Assembly (NCBI GenBank): GCA_936450465.1
Contig: OW388304.1
Location: 36,981,593 to 37,045,592 of the forward strand
Length of the DNA: 64,000 bases
Direction: 5' to 3'
From: Gibbula magus
Taxonomy: Eukaryota > Mollusca > Gastropoda > Trochida > Trochidae
The position numbers and the translations under genes are program-made. Each line of letters opens with the position of its first letter. Positions within the stretch are counted from its first letter, which is position 1. The notes under the pieces are model-generated. The model worked only from the letters and a program-made list of their open reading frames with translations, was not told where the DNA came from and made no database searches. Of the stretch, positions 46,706 through 63,700 are shown in pieces.

Positions 46706-48725
46706 AATAAACTTAAGGTTGTATTATTGAGAGATAATACAAATCTTGGAAGAGGTTATCAGACACTTTCACTATCAACTGCTTTTATAGTAAAACACTG
46801 AACTGAATAATATATCAATAAATTATCACATCTCTGTCACAAGATCTTCGGATACAGCAACTAATTGCAACTCTGTCCATAATGTCGAATTTCAAATATG
46901 AATGTTCTGCTGTCAGTTGTCTAAAACTTAGACTCTGAAAAAGATATTATTCTGAAGATATCACCATGTTATTCAAAAATGAAAAGGAGCCTCTCTTTTC
47001 TGAAAATACCATTTTTCATACTGATTCCTTTTCAATATGAATAAAATGGTGGTGTTTTACGAACACATACTTTTCCAATAAGAAACTGCACCAACAAAAT
47101 ATATTCACCTATAATAAATACGATAAAGATTTAAATAAATAAAACAAATCACTTCTGGTCTTCACAAAGTATTCTCATACAGTAAATCTGCCATCAGTAC
47201 TGAAGGAATGTCATATTAATGATTAATCCAACAAATCTAGCTGTTTTGGTGGAGTGGATCTCAAGAGTCACAGGTCAAAAGAAAAGGAAGAATCCCAAAT
47301 GCCATTTGACACAAAGGTGTGTTGTGCAAGCCAATAATTTTACAAGTCAAGGAGGAATTCCAGCTTACAGGATTCACACCTGCAAAGAAAAGAAAAATTG
47401 AAAATTTATTTTCTTGTTTTTGATTTAATGCAACAAAAGATTCAAGCAAAGTAAGATCAATTCCATCTGGTAATTATAACTTATAATATAACAGAATGAT
47501 AAAAAGAACTTTATACAAATTATTTATTTGCATATCTAAAAAGAAACACAAATTATGAAGACATTATTTTATGGTTATTTACAGTAGGTAATTTTTATAT
47601 ATAATCCAATATATCAGTATCATACAAATAACAGTGAGAGTCTAGAAGAAATTGATCCTTAATAAATTTAATATTTAATATTAATTACAATGTTTTTTTA
47701 TTCTGTTAATATAATAAGGGGAAATTACAAAGTGTTTCTATTCATTTTGTGAAGTTTGGCAAACCTTAAAATGATTTAGAATGAAATATCTAAAAAATAA
47801 AAATAAAGTCATTAGTAAAACTGTAAATATGTCAAAAAAGTAATATCGACAGTTCAAAAATTAATCTATGATGCATGAATGTCATAAAAAGAGAAAACTA
47901 AATAGTTGTATCAAATTAATGCTTCATTTTACTTGGTTTCTTCCAAAATACCAACAGAACAAGGCAGAAACTTGCTTGTTAGAACAAGGGGCAAGGGAGG
48001 TAACTCTAATTTTTTCACATTTTAAAAAACTTTTACGTAATTATTTAACACTTTGTCAAGGTTGTAATTTTTTTTCAAAATGTGTTTTAGACTATAAAAA
48101 ATATCAACTTTGCGAATATTACTAAATATTTATGTTATTTGCACAGGAAAATATTTTTTCGAACATGTCAATTTTCACTCACCTCGATTACCCGCCGAAA
48201 GTTGCTCCAAAAATTATTTTATGTGTTATTCGTCATCAACAATGCCTCTAGTCCATGAATATGCAAAAAAAATTGTGAAAAACGTCACAGAAATAAGCGT
48301 AAAACCGCGTAACACAGCACCGGTGTTAGTGACCCCAGTTTGTCTCTGCTTCTAAAGATAGCTACAGCAGCGCCGCTGACGGGTGTTGCGGTGCCTAGTA
48401 AGGATACACATTGACCGTATTATTAAGACAAAATTAACCGAAAAGAAAGGCATTTCAACGGTGATTTTCATCTAAAACTTACATTTAATGAGGTTGGTTT
48501 ACATTTGTTTACACATTTTGAAACATGCGAATGGCGGCCGCCATGACATGATGTTATACAAAGGACGGATAACTCTCTTCGCCTGTCCTCGAGCAGGGAG
48601 ATTTTGTATTGCGTACGCTACCTTAAGAATGACTAGTGCCACTGGTTCGCCATACCGAACATCAGCATTTAATCTGAATTATAGAATGGTTTGATTTTAA
48701 TACTGAATATTTAACGTTGAAATAT
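46705..48725. other. AT-rich intergenic region, nothing firm
   Basis: ORFs at 47219-47401, 47868-48355 and 48488-48694 show no domain, repeat partner or signal. A GC-richer patch at 48350-48660 is unexplained. Confidence 0.35.
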
Positions 48726-48726
48726 T

Positions 48727-48868
48727 ATGAGGTGAGGTGAGGTTAGGTGAGTTGGGGTTTAACGCCGCTTTCAAGAGTATTTCACTTATAATGCGGCTGC
48801 TAGTTTTATGGTAGGGGAGGAAGCCCGCAACACCATGTGGCCCATTGTGCTGAAACCTGTGGGTGTCG
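48727..48868 (-). mobile_element. tRNA-derived SINE, 3' part
   Basis: Reverse complement of the SINE body at 18440-18535 (CATAAAACTAGCAGCC, GAAATACTCTTGA) with the tail AGCGGCGTTAAACCCCAA and (CTCAC)n at the 48727 side. Confidence 0.7.
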
Positions 48869-48965
48869 AATAGACTGATCCAAAATATAACAATGTTAAA
48901 CATGCAATTCATTGAAAAGTTGGTGTCTTATACTCTTCCAGACTTAAAGGTATAAGAGAACGTAC

Positions 48966-49965
48966 CGTCAACACATGATATCTTGGTAGGCAGGTCAAGA
49001 ATGACATTGAACCAGATCTGGAAGGCACCAGTGTGGGAGGAGTATGCACCCCCGACGTTAGTGCTTACATGGTTGAGTGAGTGAGTTATTGTTTAACGCC
49101 GCTTCGGCAGTATTGCAGCCATTAGCGGCGAGTTACATGGTTGAAGTTGATTCTAGTGGTGGCAGGAAAGTCACGAGATGTTCTTGCTTAAAATACAACC
49201 GGCTGAAAACCTAGGAAGAAGATGTCCTCTTTCACATACCGAATTTGAAATATTGACAGGCCTTTATTCAAGTTTCCGCAAATTTCTGCAAAATCGTTGT
49301 ATGGAAATTTACCAAGATCATATGGAACAGTTTGAACACGTGCAATGTAAATCCACTTAAATGTTGTCTTTTGAAACGTAAAACACATAAATAACTAGGG
49401 AATCAGTAAATACTATTATACATGTTTAACTTAGAAAAAGCAGGTCGATTTGTTCAAGCTACAATCAATGCTTTCGTTGTACTATGACGTAATAGAAATA
49501 AACATCAAACCTTCTACACTGAGAATCTGATTAAGTTTGTTACAATTAAAAATTGTCCGGAAAGTGAGTCGTGCAGTTAACCTAATTATGAGAGAGATCT
49601 GAAATATTACCACGCGGATGGCCGTTTTAAATGAATTAATAGGGTAAACGAGGTCTAACTGGAGTTTTCTAATTCGGTCTGTAACAAAGTATTTCAAACA
49701 GTATGAAGGTCACGTGATTATCAATATTTTCCAATTTTCTCCTAAATGTGTCAATATGGTTTTAGTTCAACTTCAAAGAAACAAAAGATAATATTTAGAC
49801 CCTGTGAATCCGATGCTTACTGTCCACATCAATAATATCAATTTTCCATAATTTCATTTTAAAAAGTGTATACTTTCTTTTGCCTTTCCTTAAACCTGTC
49901 GTGTTGTCAGTACTCGCCCCGTACAGGCAAAGTATGAAGGAATTACACGAAATTATAACATACAT
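48966..49965 (-). pseudogene. Broken C1q-domain gene copy (exon 1 and exon 3 remnants)
   Basis: On the minus strand, 49965-49896 encodes a signal peptide (MYVIISCNSFILCLYG) plus STDNTT, then similarity stops abruptly, so the stalk is lost. Exon 3 remnant is 49210-48966, with a recognisable acceptor (CCTAG) and donor (GTACGTTCTC) like G3. It contains an in-frame TAA in place of the Glu codon of the VVFEAR motif, an in-frame 24-bp deletion removing eight residues around the VFTAPRNG strand, and a 56-bp SINE-tail insertion with 12-bp target duplication. No exon 2 or exon 4 was found nearby. The region upstream of the ATG still resembles the 5' flanks of G1 and G3, so this was once a complete gene rather than a processed copy. 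Confidence 0.85.
49077..49132 (-). mobile_element. 56-bp SINE-tail insertion in the pseudogene C1q exon
   Basis: Carries TTTAACGCCGCTTCGGCAGT on the plus strand and is flanked by perfect 12-bp duplications TTACATGGTTGA (49065-49076, 49133-49144). Read on the minus strand it ends in (ACTC)n, so it is a 5'-truncated SINE integrated tail-last. Removing it with one duplicate restores alignment of the exon to its paralogs. Confidence 0.88.
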
Positions 49966-49980
49966 ATTTTCGTTGTTATT

Positions 49981-50030
49981 GTTTATCTGGTGACTGGACA
50001 CTCTCGTCTGGTTTTATTAGAAGATCGTGT
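49981..50030 (-). promoter_or_regulatory. 5' flanking block retained by the C1q pseudogene
   Basis: The minus-strand sequence ACGATCTTCTAATAAAACC, AGACGAGAGTGTCC and CCAGATAAAC aligns with the G1/G3 blocks in the same order just before the pseudogene ATG. Confidence 0.45.
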
Positions 50031-50039
50031 CATGTGCTT

Positions 50040-51770
50040 TATCGTGGCTTTGTTTGGTACTCACAAACACAAACGTCCGTCAACTTAACTTTTGGAACAC
50101 AGTTTTTCGCAAGTTGCCTTTTAACAACACACAATACCAAACTGTAATTTGTTTCATCCATAATTATATATGGTGACCTAATGTGATGCTGCATTTCTCA
50201 AGTTTAACTTAATTATAAAAGATGTTTCTTAAGAAATTATCATGTAAAGTTTCTGACAACAGCGAAATTTTCACAAGGGAGTACTATCAAATACTAGAAC
50301 ACCTATCAACAATGTCACAGTATATGTCAACGTGTTATGTACATGCATGCACGTGCATATCAAGAGAACGGAGTGTGACGTCAAATTTATAGGTAGTGTC
50401 GAGGAGTGGATACGATGCTCTCCAAAGGTGCACGGGACATTATTAATAGAGTACATGCGTTTTCAAAGAAAAAATCCTTTATTTCGCTAAATTGCACCAC
50501 GAAACGTACACTTCATGCTACAAAGGTTTCTAGAACGACACTTCGTCGTATTATCTCCCTTGACAATGGTGCAGGATCTGATACTGAAACCCTGCAAGGG
50601 TCGAGGACCATATTAAAACATCCTAAGAGGGGTAAACTGGTTGATTTGGATTAGTCGAAAAGGTCCCTTTATTCCAGAAAGAAAAAGATACTCCAAGATG
50701 ATCATGATATCCACGTATTTAAATACACAAAATGCAAGTTATTGCTTAAAAATGGATATCCCTTCAACATATTTTAAGTTGAAATACGTCAAACGTTAAG
50801 TAAATGACGAAATTTGTAATATTCCAACATATTTGTGGAACAATTGTGTGGATCATGTCATGAAAGTAAAGTAGAAGAACAATTCTGGCAAAAGGATGGT
50901 TTAGGTTCCAAACCGATGATCATAGATTTGAACTCTGAATGTGACACAAACATTGAAGTCGGGGCTGAATCTGCATCTGAAAAGTTAGTTTCGTCTTCCA
51001 ATCTTTGGCATTTGATGTTGTTTGATAAACACATGAAAGCCTGTCTAAAATCAAAACCTGTTTTGAAACGATCCCTTCCAAGCGTGACCTTTTACTATCA
51101 CGATGTTACCCAACGTGTACGTGCGACACACAGTGTGTCTGATTGTTGATAGCTGTTCCAGTACTTGTCAGTATTCCCTGGTGAAAATGACACTGTTGTC
51201 AGAAACTTTATATGATAATTTCCAAAGTAAAATCTGTAATTATTTAGATTAACTCGAGAATGTCAGCACCACATTAGGTCGCCACATAAAATTATGGATG
51301 GAACAAACTACAGTTTGATACTGTTTGTTGTTAAAATACAACTTGCAAAAAACCTTGTTCCAAAAGTTAGGTTGACGGACTATAATACTCATGTCCAGTT
51401 TTCCATTTTGTAAAGACCTTGAGTAGATCATGTCTGCTTGTTGTCTTACACTAACTTGCAGTAAAGACCCATTCTAATAATACTTTTTTTTAATTGTGCG
51501 AAATACAATATACCTCTATAACAACATGGTCACATGTATCATCTCTTATTTGTTGGTTAAACAATTCCCTGATGATGCTTCGAAACAAGAAGCAGAATAT
51601 GCATATATATATATATAATTTCACTAACAACCCGAAGAGTTATACTCCTTGGGACGTCTTCGGATCTATACTGACGACAGCTTGAAGTCAGTATTTAGAA
51701 AGATATCAACGACATGCATATCAAATAAAAAAAATACAGGGATCAACAAACTTTTTCAAACTATCTCTTC
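50040..51770. other. Intergenic between the C1q pseudogene and G4, with a possible transposase remnant
   Basis: Apart from the ORF remnant at 50406-51149 there is no supported gene. An (AT)n tract lies at about 51600-51618. The segment from 51771 on belongs to the G4 3' flank. Confidence 0.35.
50406..50654 (+). pseudogene. Possible transposase N-terminal helix-turn-helix remnant
   Basis: The frame contains LSKGARDIINRVHAFSK and later TKVSRTTLRRIIS, the order seen at the start of some IS630/Tc1-type transposases (a ...I..V..FF.. helix, then an AT.VS..T..RI.. recognition helix). It ends in a stop; a further ORF at 50835-51149 on the same strand has no recognisable motif. The match is by eye only and other HTH proteins are possible. 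Confidence 0.3.
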
Positions 51771-51776
51771 TTTATT
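51771..51776 (-). terminator. Candidate poly(A) signal AATAAA of G4
   Basis: Minus-strand AATAAA within CCGAATAAAGAAGAGATAG, matching the G2 site. It lies about 1.15 kb after the stop, with the 52271-52680 repeat in between. Confidence 0.45.
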
Positions 51777-52270
51777 CGGTATTGATGTACATTGATACAT
51801 TGAGGGCATTGTTTGCACTAAATAGCCTTAAATCAGCCTTAAATCTTGGGAAACCTTCGTGTCATCTTTTGATATTACACATAATAGGTTATCACAGAAG
51901 TTAAAGGGACAGTGAGATTGGGACAATTCATGGAAAAGAAATTCGATAAATACGCCCTTTGGTCAATTTTTTCCATCATCACTCATCAGAATAACATCAA
52001 ACACAGATGGTGGACACATAATATATTTGCAAACACGTAGTTGCGAGTGCAGCATCGTTCAGCATACCTGCATAAACTATTGTGACTTTGTATCCCAATC
52101 AACCCCGATATGAATGGGTACCTGGTGAGGATGACACTATTGTTGTAGCTGTTACTGTGACTGTAAAGGTGTACACTGCAAAGGGAACTAGCAGACAGAG
52201 TCGGCCATATCACCCGCCACGTAGGAATATTGAATATATTTATGCATTTTGAATATATAATGCATTTACC

Positions 52271-52680
52271 TTCTATATAGCAAAAGGCACATCTAGACTT
52301 CTTGGTTGATACCTGTACAAAGTTTCAGCAAAATATATTGAATAGTTTTGAAGTTTGAGGCCTGAATATAGTTTTCCCTCTTCTTGGTTCTAAGTCCAGA
52401 CTGTTTGCACTCGTAAAAAATAGAAAAATATTCTCAAATTTCTATATAGCAAAAAGGCACATCTAGACTACTTGATTGATACCTATACAAAGTTTCAGCA
52501 AAATATATTGAATGGTTTTGAAGTTTGAGGCCGGAATATAGTTTTCCCTCTTCTTGGTTCTAAGTCCAGACTGTTTGCATTCGTAAAAAAGTTTGAGGCC
52601 GGAATGGAAAAGCCCGGACGCACAGACGGACAGAAGGACAGACGGACGGAGCTCATTTCTATATCCCCCGCCAACCTCGT
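52271..52680 (+). mobile_element. Repeat with two 170-bp tandem units in the G4 3' flank
   Basis: Units start at 52271 and 52440 (TTCTATATAGCAAAA...GTTTGCA.TCGTAAAAAA), with a third partial unit. The end has GGACGCACAGACGGACAG and TATCCCCCGCCAA. It is absent from the equivalent flanks of G2 and G3. Confidence 0.7.
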
Positions 52681-52922
52681 TGTGTATTAGTGACATCTAA
52701 TGATGGAGAGAAATCAAAATGCCATTGGACAACAGAGCTGGTTATTGGCGCCTTACAAATACTTCTATGTGTTTATTTATCTATGTAAATCACTACGATT
52801 GAGCATGAATTAATAACATAATACATTTACTAAAAATATCCTTTAAAACTGCTTCTCCAATATAACCCAATGTTTCTGTCCCTTTAAGGTCATGTAAAGA
52901 CTTTGTTCAACTGGACCCTGTT

Positions 52923-58967
<6,045 letters not shown>

Positions 58968-58999
58968 ATTAAGATGTTAAGAAAGTTAAAGAGCTGCGT

Positions 59000-59040
59000 G
59001 TATCCTTATCTTCGGACAAACTTCTTCCATCTGTTTTGGT
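59000..59040 (-). promoter_or_regulatory. Conserved 5' flanking block of G4 with GATA motif
   Basis: On the minus strand, ACCAAAACAGATGGAAGAAG and then AGATAAGGATAC (59011-59000) precede the ATG by about 32 bp. Confidence 0.5.
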
Positions 59041-59116
59041 CATAAAGATTGTATGTTGCCTTATATCAACGATATGTAGGTTGCTCTTATCAGCATAGTT
59101 TAAACAATTAAAGCGA

Positions 59117-59118
<2 letters not shown>

Positions 59119-59185
<67 letters not shown>

Positions 59186-59203
59186 TATATTATATTATAT
59201 TAT

Positions 59204-59242
<39 letters not shown>
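59119..59242. repeat. (AT)n / (TTATA)n microsatellite
   Basis: Two (AT)n blocks joined by five TATAT variants. Confidence 0.93.
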
Positions 59243-59243
<1 letters not shown>

Positions 59244-59356
59244 GTAGAAAATAAAGTCAGGTTTTTCTACAAAGTCATTGCTTATCACTACAACATTGTT
59301 TCATGCCGAGAGGCAATTTTCAAGTGATCAACCTGACTTTATTTTCTACATTATAT
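59237..59356. repeat. Inverted repeat, perfect 23-bp arms
   Basis: 59241-59263 and 59330-59352 are exact reverse complements (AATGTAGAAAATAAAGTCAG onward), loop 66 bp. It is flanked by (AT)n at 59119-59242 and 59445-59550, a layout that suggests a retroelement terminus. Confidence 0.85.
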
Positions 59357-59442
59357 CTAGCTCCATTTTTTCAAATGTTGAGCACTCTGCCATTCCCTAA
59401 CAAGGCTAAAATACACAAAACCAGTTTGGTTTTTGTAATTTG

Positions 59443-59551
<109 letters not shown>

Positions 59552-59759
59552 TTCTTTCCACATGTTATACTATTTTGTTTGATGATATGGGAGGATCACC
59601 TTTTATCAAAATTTAGTGTCGAGTCATGTTTTTGTTTTGCACTGTCAATTTCAAGACTAGGAGTTGTGCATTATGATGAGAAACAATCTATTTCAGTCTT
59701 TAACATCAAACAATTTAAACCCTGATGAGCTATAGAGCCTGTGGCTCTGTGTTTATAAT

Positions 59760-60225
59760 GTTTTGTTGATGAAATAAAGATAACAGAATAGCATAAAACA
59801 ATTGGGTTAGAACTTGTCAGGTTCATAATTTGAAAGTTTAAAAACTTTCTATATTTTAAAAGTACATTTTGGAAGATAATTCATTGAAATTTTAGGTACA
59901 AAATAAATAATTATATACACAATTAATTGAACATTCTTTTTTAAAAAAAAATCCTTTTTTGATAAACTTTGAATTATCAATTATATCTATATTTTACAGT
60001 TAAAACCGTGCTTTTTATTTTTAAAAGTCATAAAATTTTGCTAAATAAAAAAGAATTGTGGATTTTCAGGCTTTTCAATAAAAAAGGACAGTGTTTGATA
60101 CCCTTTTACTCGAAAACGAGCATGATGACGCCATTTCTTATTGGATTTTTAAAAATCAGCATACTCAGTTGTACATATCTGCGAATTTTCATAAAAATCT
60201 AAATAAATTTATTACTTGGTAGTGT
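59760..60225. other. AT-rich, nothing recognised
   Basis: No gene, repeat partner or structure seen. Confidence 0.35.
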
Positions 60226-60230
60226 ACATT

Positions 60231-60322
60231 ACTGTGCAGAATTAAGTACACTGTGTCCGTGAACATTTTGCGCACATTTCGCGCACATTTCGACAAATCC
60301 GGTGTACTTAATTCTGCACAGT
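60231..60322. repeat. Hairpin with perfect 21-bp arms
   Basis: 60231-60251 and 60302-60322 are exact reverse complements (ACTGTGCAGAATTAAGTACA onward). The 50-base loop contains the tandem word TTTCGCGCACATTTCG. Confidence 0.88.
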
Positions 60323-60899
60323 AGTAAATGTCCTTAAGCATGACAAACATTCCAGTGACATTAATTAATGGATGAGACACAAAAACTAACGACTGTCGTC
60401 TTATTCATTTAAGTGTTTATCAAATAATGTGTATGCAAATTGCCTAATTTGCTATAAGTTCATTTGTGTAAAATAACTACACTGTTGTCCGTTTGTATGG
60501 GAGAATACTATTTTAGACCCCCATGTGTCGCCTGTTCCAGACTGTTTTATATTTTCATGACATTATTTCGTTTGAATATTGAAGTTAATGGTGTATTTAC
60601 TGTCCTTTCAGACAAAATAAGTTCAATCTCCTATGATGCATTTTACATCCAGTCAGATTCTTTTCAAACTTATCAACTGTTAGTACACTTTTGTTGTCAT
60701 TGTATCGGTATACTAGTCTATAAAGACAGGTTTGTTAGTAGTGTGGTTATTCTCTTCGTTAAGTTGTAACAGTTTACATTTGATGTGGCAAGTATCAAGT
60801 TACTGTTCCTTGACATGAGCATTTTAATACCTAGATTGGTATTTAAGATATTGAGGTCTGGTATTTTCAAGTTCAAGGGCAGATAACTCACGGAAGAAG

Positions 60900-62140
60900 T
60901 CAAAAATAAAAAAAATGGTCTTCGAGAAGCACTAAGTTTGGTCACAGGCCATCATTCCTGAAACTTTTATGAAAATTGGCCCAACCTTTGCTTACTGGAT
61001 GCAAAAGACTAAATTGGTACATATTATCATAAGGAAAACTCGGATAAAGACAAAAAGTCTTCATGACTTTCGTCTTGAAGTCCTACAAATAAAAAGGATT
61101 TTGTTCACACTATTAAACTCAACACCAACTTCTATACTACTGTCATATACAACCTCATCGAAGTATCTTCTCTATAATATTTAAGCCCATTATTAAGTCT
61201 CCAGGATGATTCGGGCATTATCGAGACCCAAATTTCCCATAATAAAATCGAATAGAAATGAAAGTGAAAGTGAAAATAAAAATTAAAGCACATGGCTCTA
61301 CTAGAAATGTTTTGGAATTTTCAGAATTGGCAGAATGAGCTCTTAAGTTTTACACCATTATTTCATAGTGAAGTTTGTCTGCAAAAAATAATAGAAGAAT
61401 AAGGCACAGTCTATACTATGTGTTAACAGCCAACGACAAGCCAATAAAGATGTGACCCAAAATTATCTCTCCTCAGATGATACACAAACAAAGGCTATCA
61501 CAAGAGTTGTGTAACATGACACTGCTAAAATATTACACATTTGTTACAATCCTGATGAAATTATCAATAAAAGATCATTGTTTCGTACATTGAATGTTTG
61601 AAAAGGTTTGCTTAAGCGCTGGTATTGACAGCATGTTTTGCAATCAATTGGATCAACAATGCAGTATAAAAGACAATGATAAAAGATACAGCACGAATTT
61701 TGCTCAAATTACTCCTTTAAAATATAACTTCATGAAAAGGCACATCCACTCCATTTACATTTTAGTGTGAAACATGTTTGTGATATTTCATAAACGTGTG
61801 TTTAGCTATCCACCATGGCAACATATTCAGACTCCACTCTGAATCTGTAAATGTTTGTTTGATGTCCTTTCTCTCAGAAATAAGGCAACTTGGAAATAGC
61901 TGTAACCACCTTTTAATAATTGGTTGCATGATTTCCTTATAGTCATTTATTGAGGAACATGTTTTAATATCTTACCCCTCTAATGTTTATACTATTACAT
62001 TAACTTTTACTATCTGGAGGGTCATTCTTTAATCATGAATTATATACAAAATGGACCTGAACTTTTACTATTTTAAATAGACAATGTATTTTATGATTTG
62101 TTCTATAAAGGTATGTGCTGGGTACTATTTTCCTGTTTAA
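60900..62140. repeat. Copy of the G2 upstream region, same orientation
   Basis: Aligns with 19550-21475 up to GTACTATGTTCCTGTTT / GTACTATTTTCCTGTTT, then diverges about 130 bp before the point where exon 1 would start. No C1q exon follows in the window. Confidence 0.8.
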
Positions 62141-62216
62141 TGTTAAATAAAAAAATTATGTTGTTTACTGGTATTTTGAATAAATGTTTTATGCTATTCA
62201 TGGATCCCTCTATCCG

Positions 62217-62273
62217 GGCTAAGCCCCGCCCCCCTTGGTTACTGTTGCTAGTTCCCACACGCTTTCGCGCAAA
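62217..62273 (+). promoter_or_regulatory. GC-box-containing segment before the 62274 ATG
   Basis: AAGCCCCGCCCCCTTGGTTA contains a GC-box core (CCGCCC), unusual in this AT-rich DNA, 45 bp upstream of an ATG in CAAAATGG. Promoter function is inferred. Confidence 0.3.
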
Positions 62274-62658
62274 ATGGCTGCCGTGATTGACAACCGTGTG
62301 ACCAAGTCTTTATCTTGCATTTCTGAAAGCTTTCATGTGTCCTTTTTACCAAACTCTGATCAATATCAATCAAGTGTTTGGACAAAAGGACTTAATTACT
62401 ACCAACAAGGTTACATTCATGATGTACTATTACATTTCCCAACCGTAACTGTCCCCAAATGTTGACCATCGGGCATCGCTCAAAAAAAACGATCCTCCTC
62501 ATTTGTTATCACTTGATTCATCGAATCCAAGTAACCCTCCGTTTATTGTTCATTCAAAGCGGTATAAGCCACACCCACAAAAAAAATACCTTTGTGAATT
62601 TGATTATAATTATGATGTTACGGGAATTGCTTTAGGCAGAAATTTGAGGATAATTTAG
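62274..62658 (+). pseudogene. Unidentified coding remnant with one +1 frameshift
   Basis: The frame from ATG 62274 (MAAVIDNRVTKSL...) runs 63 codons to TGA at 62463-62465; the +1 frame continues openly from about 62458 to TAG 62658 (NVDHRASLKKNDPPHLLSL...). Composition is protein-like in both parts (Tyr, Trp, Pro and charged residues, unlike neighbouring AT-rich ORFs). VWTKGLNYYQQGYIHDV resembles the lead-in of SWIM/YqaJ-type transposon-associated proteins, but this is a weak impression. It could be a decayed gene, a TE ORF or a sequencing indel. Confidence 0.35.
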
Positions 62659-62689
62659 GCCCAAGGCTACCCATTGATTCGATGTTTGG

Positions 62690-63700
62690 GTCCTCAACCC
62701 AATTTTTTAAAAATAACCCAGATGTTTTTCTTTAAGTTTCTGGTGTTATTGAGGTTAACCTAATTTTGAATTAAAGGTATTTCAAATTTAAGTTTAGAAT
62801 TACAGCACGGGGCCAAACGCGTTGCAAGAATCGCCGTTTCCCCATAAGGTCCTATATGTTATTTCAGTGTAGATCTAGCATAAATAATTTTCATGATCGT
62901 GACAGTGAACGAAAACTTACAAAATTCAACATGACTGTAATCTAACATCTAAAGATTTTGTTTATAATATTCAAATTCATTAATTTTGAGCATGGTTTTG
63001 GAAAACGGCAAAATAGGTATTTTTACAGTAACGTCACTTCCCCATTGCCACCATTTATAAGCAGACCTAAGGGGCTGAAAACATGGACATACCTCAGTAA
63101 TAAATTAACCGTTTAGTTAAATAATGTTGTATCCAAAATTAAAACTTTTGTACGTGTTGCGGAGTAGATTTCCTGTTTCCATGTAAATTTTCAGTGAAAT
63201 ATTTTGAAAATTGAGATAATTAAAATTATCCTTGCAACACTGAAATAACATGGGACCTTATGGGATACGTGATTCTTGCAACACTTTGAATAGGATTTTG
63301 AAATTTGACCATGTTGGGTCGACTTTTGACATTTTGGGAACAAACTTGGGCCACATTTATAAAAATAAAGAAAGACCCTGAAGAATTGATTTATGATACT
63401 TTTTTTTTAGTTTGTATGAGTACAGTAACTATCAAACTACAAACAACTAGGCTACTAATATAAACTGAAATAATAATTATTTTGTATTAGGCCCTATTGG
63501 TTTTCAGTTTTCAGGTGTGTGTGAAAAAACGAACGAACAACACACAAAATCGAAATCAAATACATACATAAGCAGATAAATATTGCATCAGTTTTTTAAA
63601 AAATATTTTCTGGCATAAGCCGGGGGATATCTACCCTGAGATATATTTCAACATTGAACGCGCCCTTGAAAAGTAAATATCAGACACTTGCACTATCAAC
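62690..63700. repeat. Dispersed repeat, copy 2 (partner at 45780-46705)
   Basis: Same word order as copy 1, but interrupted by the fold-back element at 62821-63282. The internal part about 46140-46540 of copy 1 is missing here. Confidence 0.75.
62821..63282. mobile_element. MITE with about 45-50-bp inverted ends, nested in the dispersed repeat
   Basis: 62821-62870 and 63238-63282 are inverted copies (GTTGCAAGAATC, CCCATAAGGTCC and ATGTTATTTCAGTG are shared). Copy 1 at 45.8 kb lacks it. Confidence 0.75.

Noticed and set aside
59718..59760. Functional hammerhead ribozyme
   Set aside because: Only the CTGATGAG half and one stem are visible; the GAAA core segment is absent at the required place.
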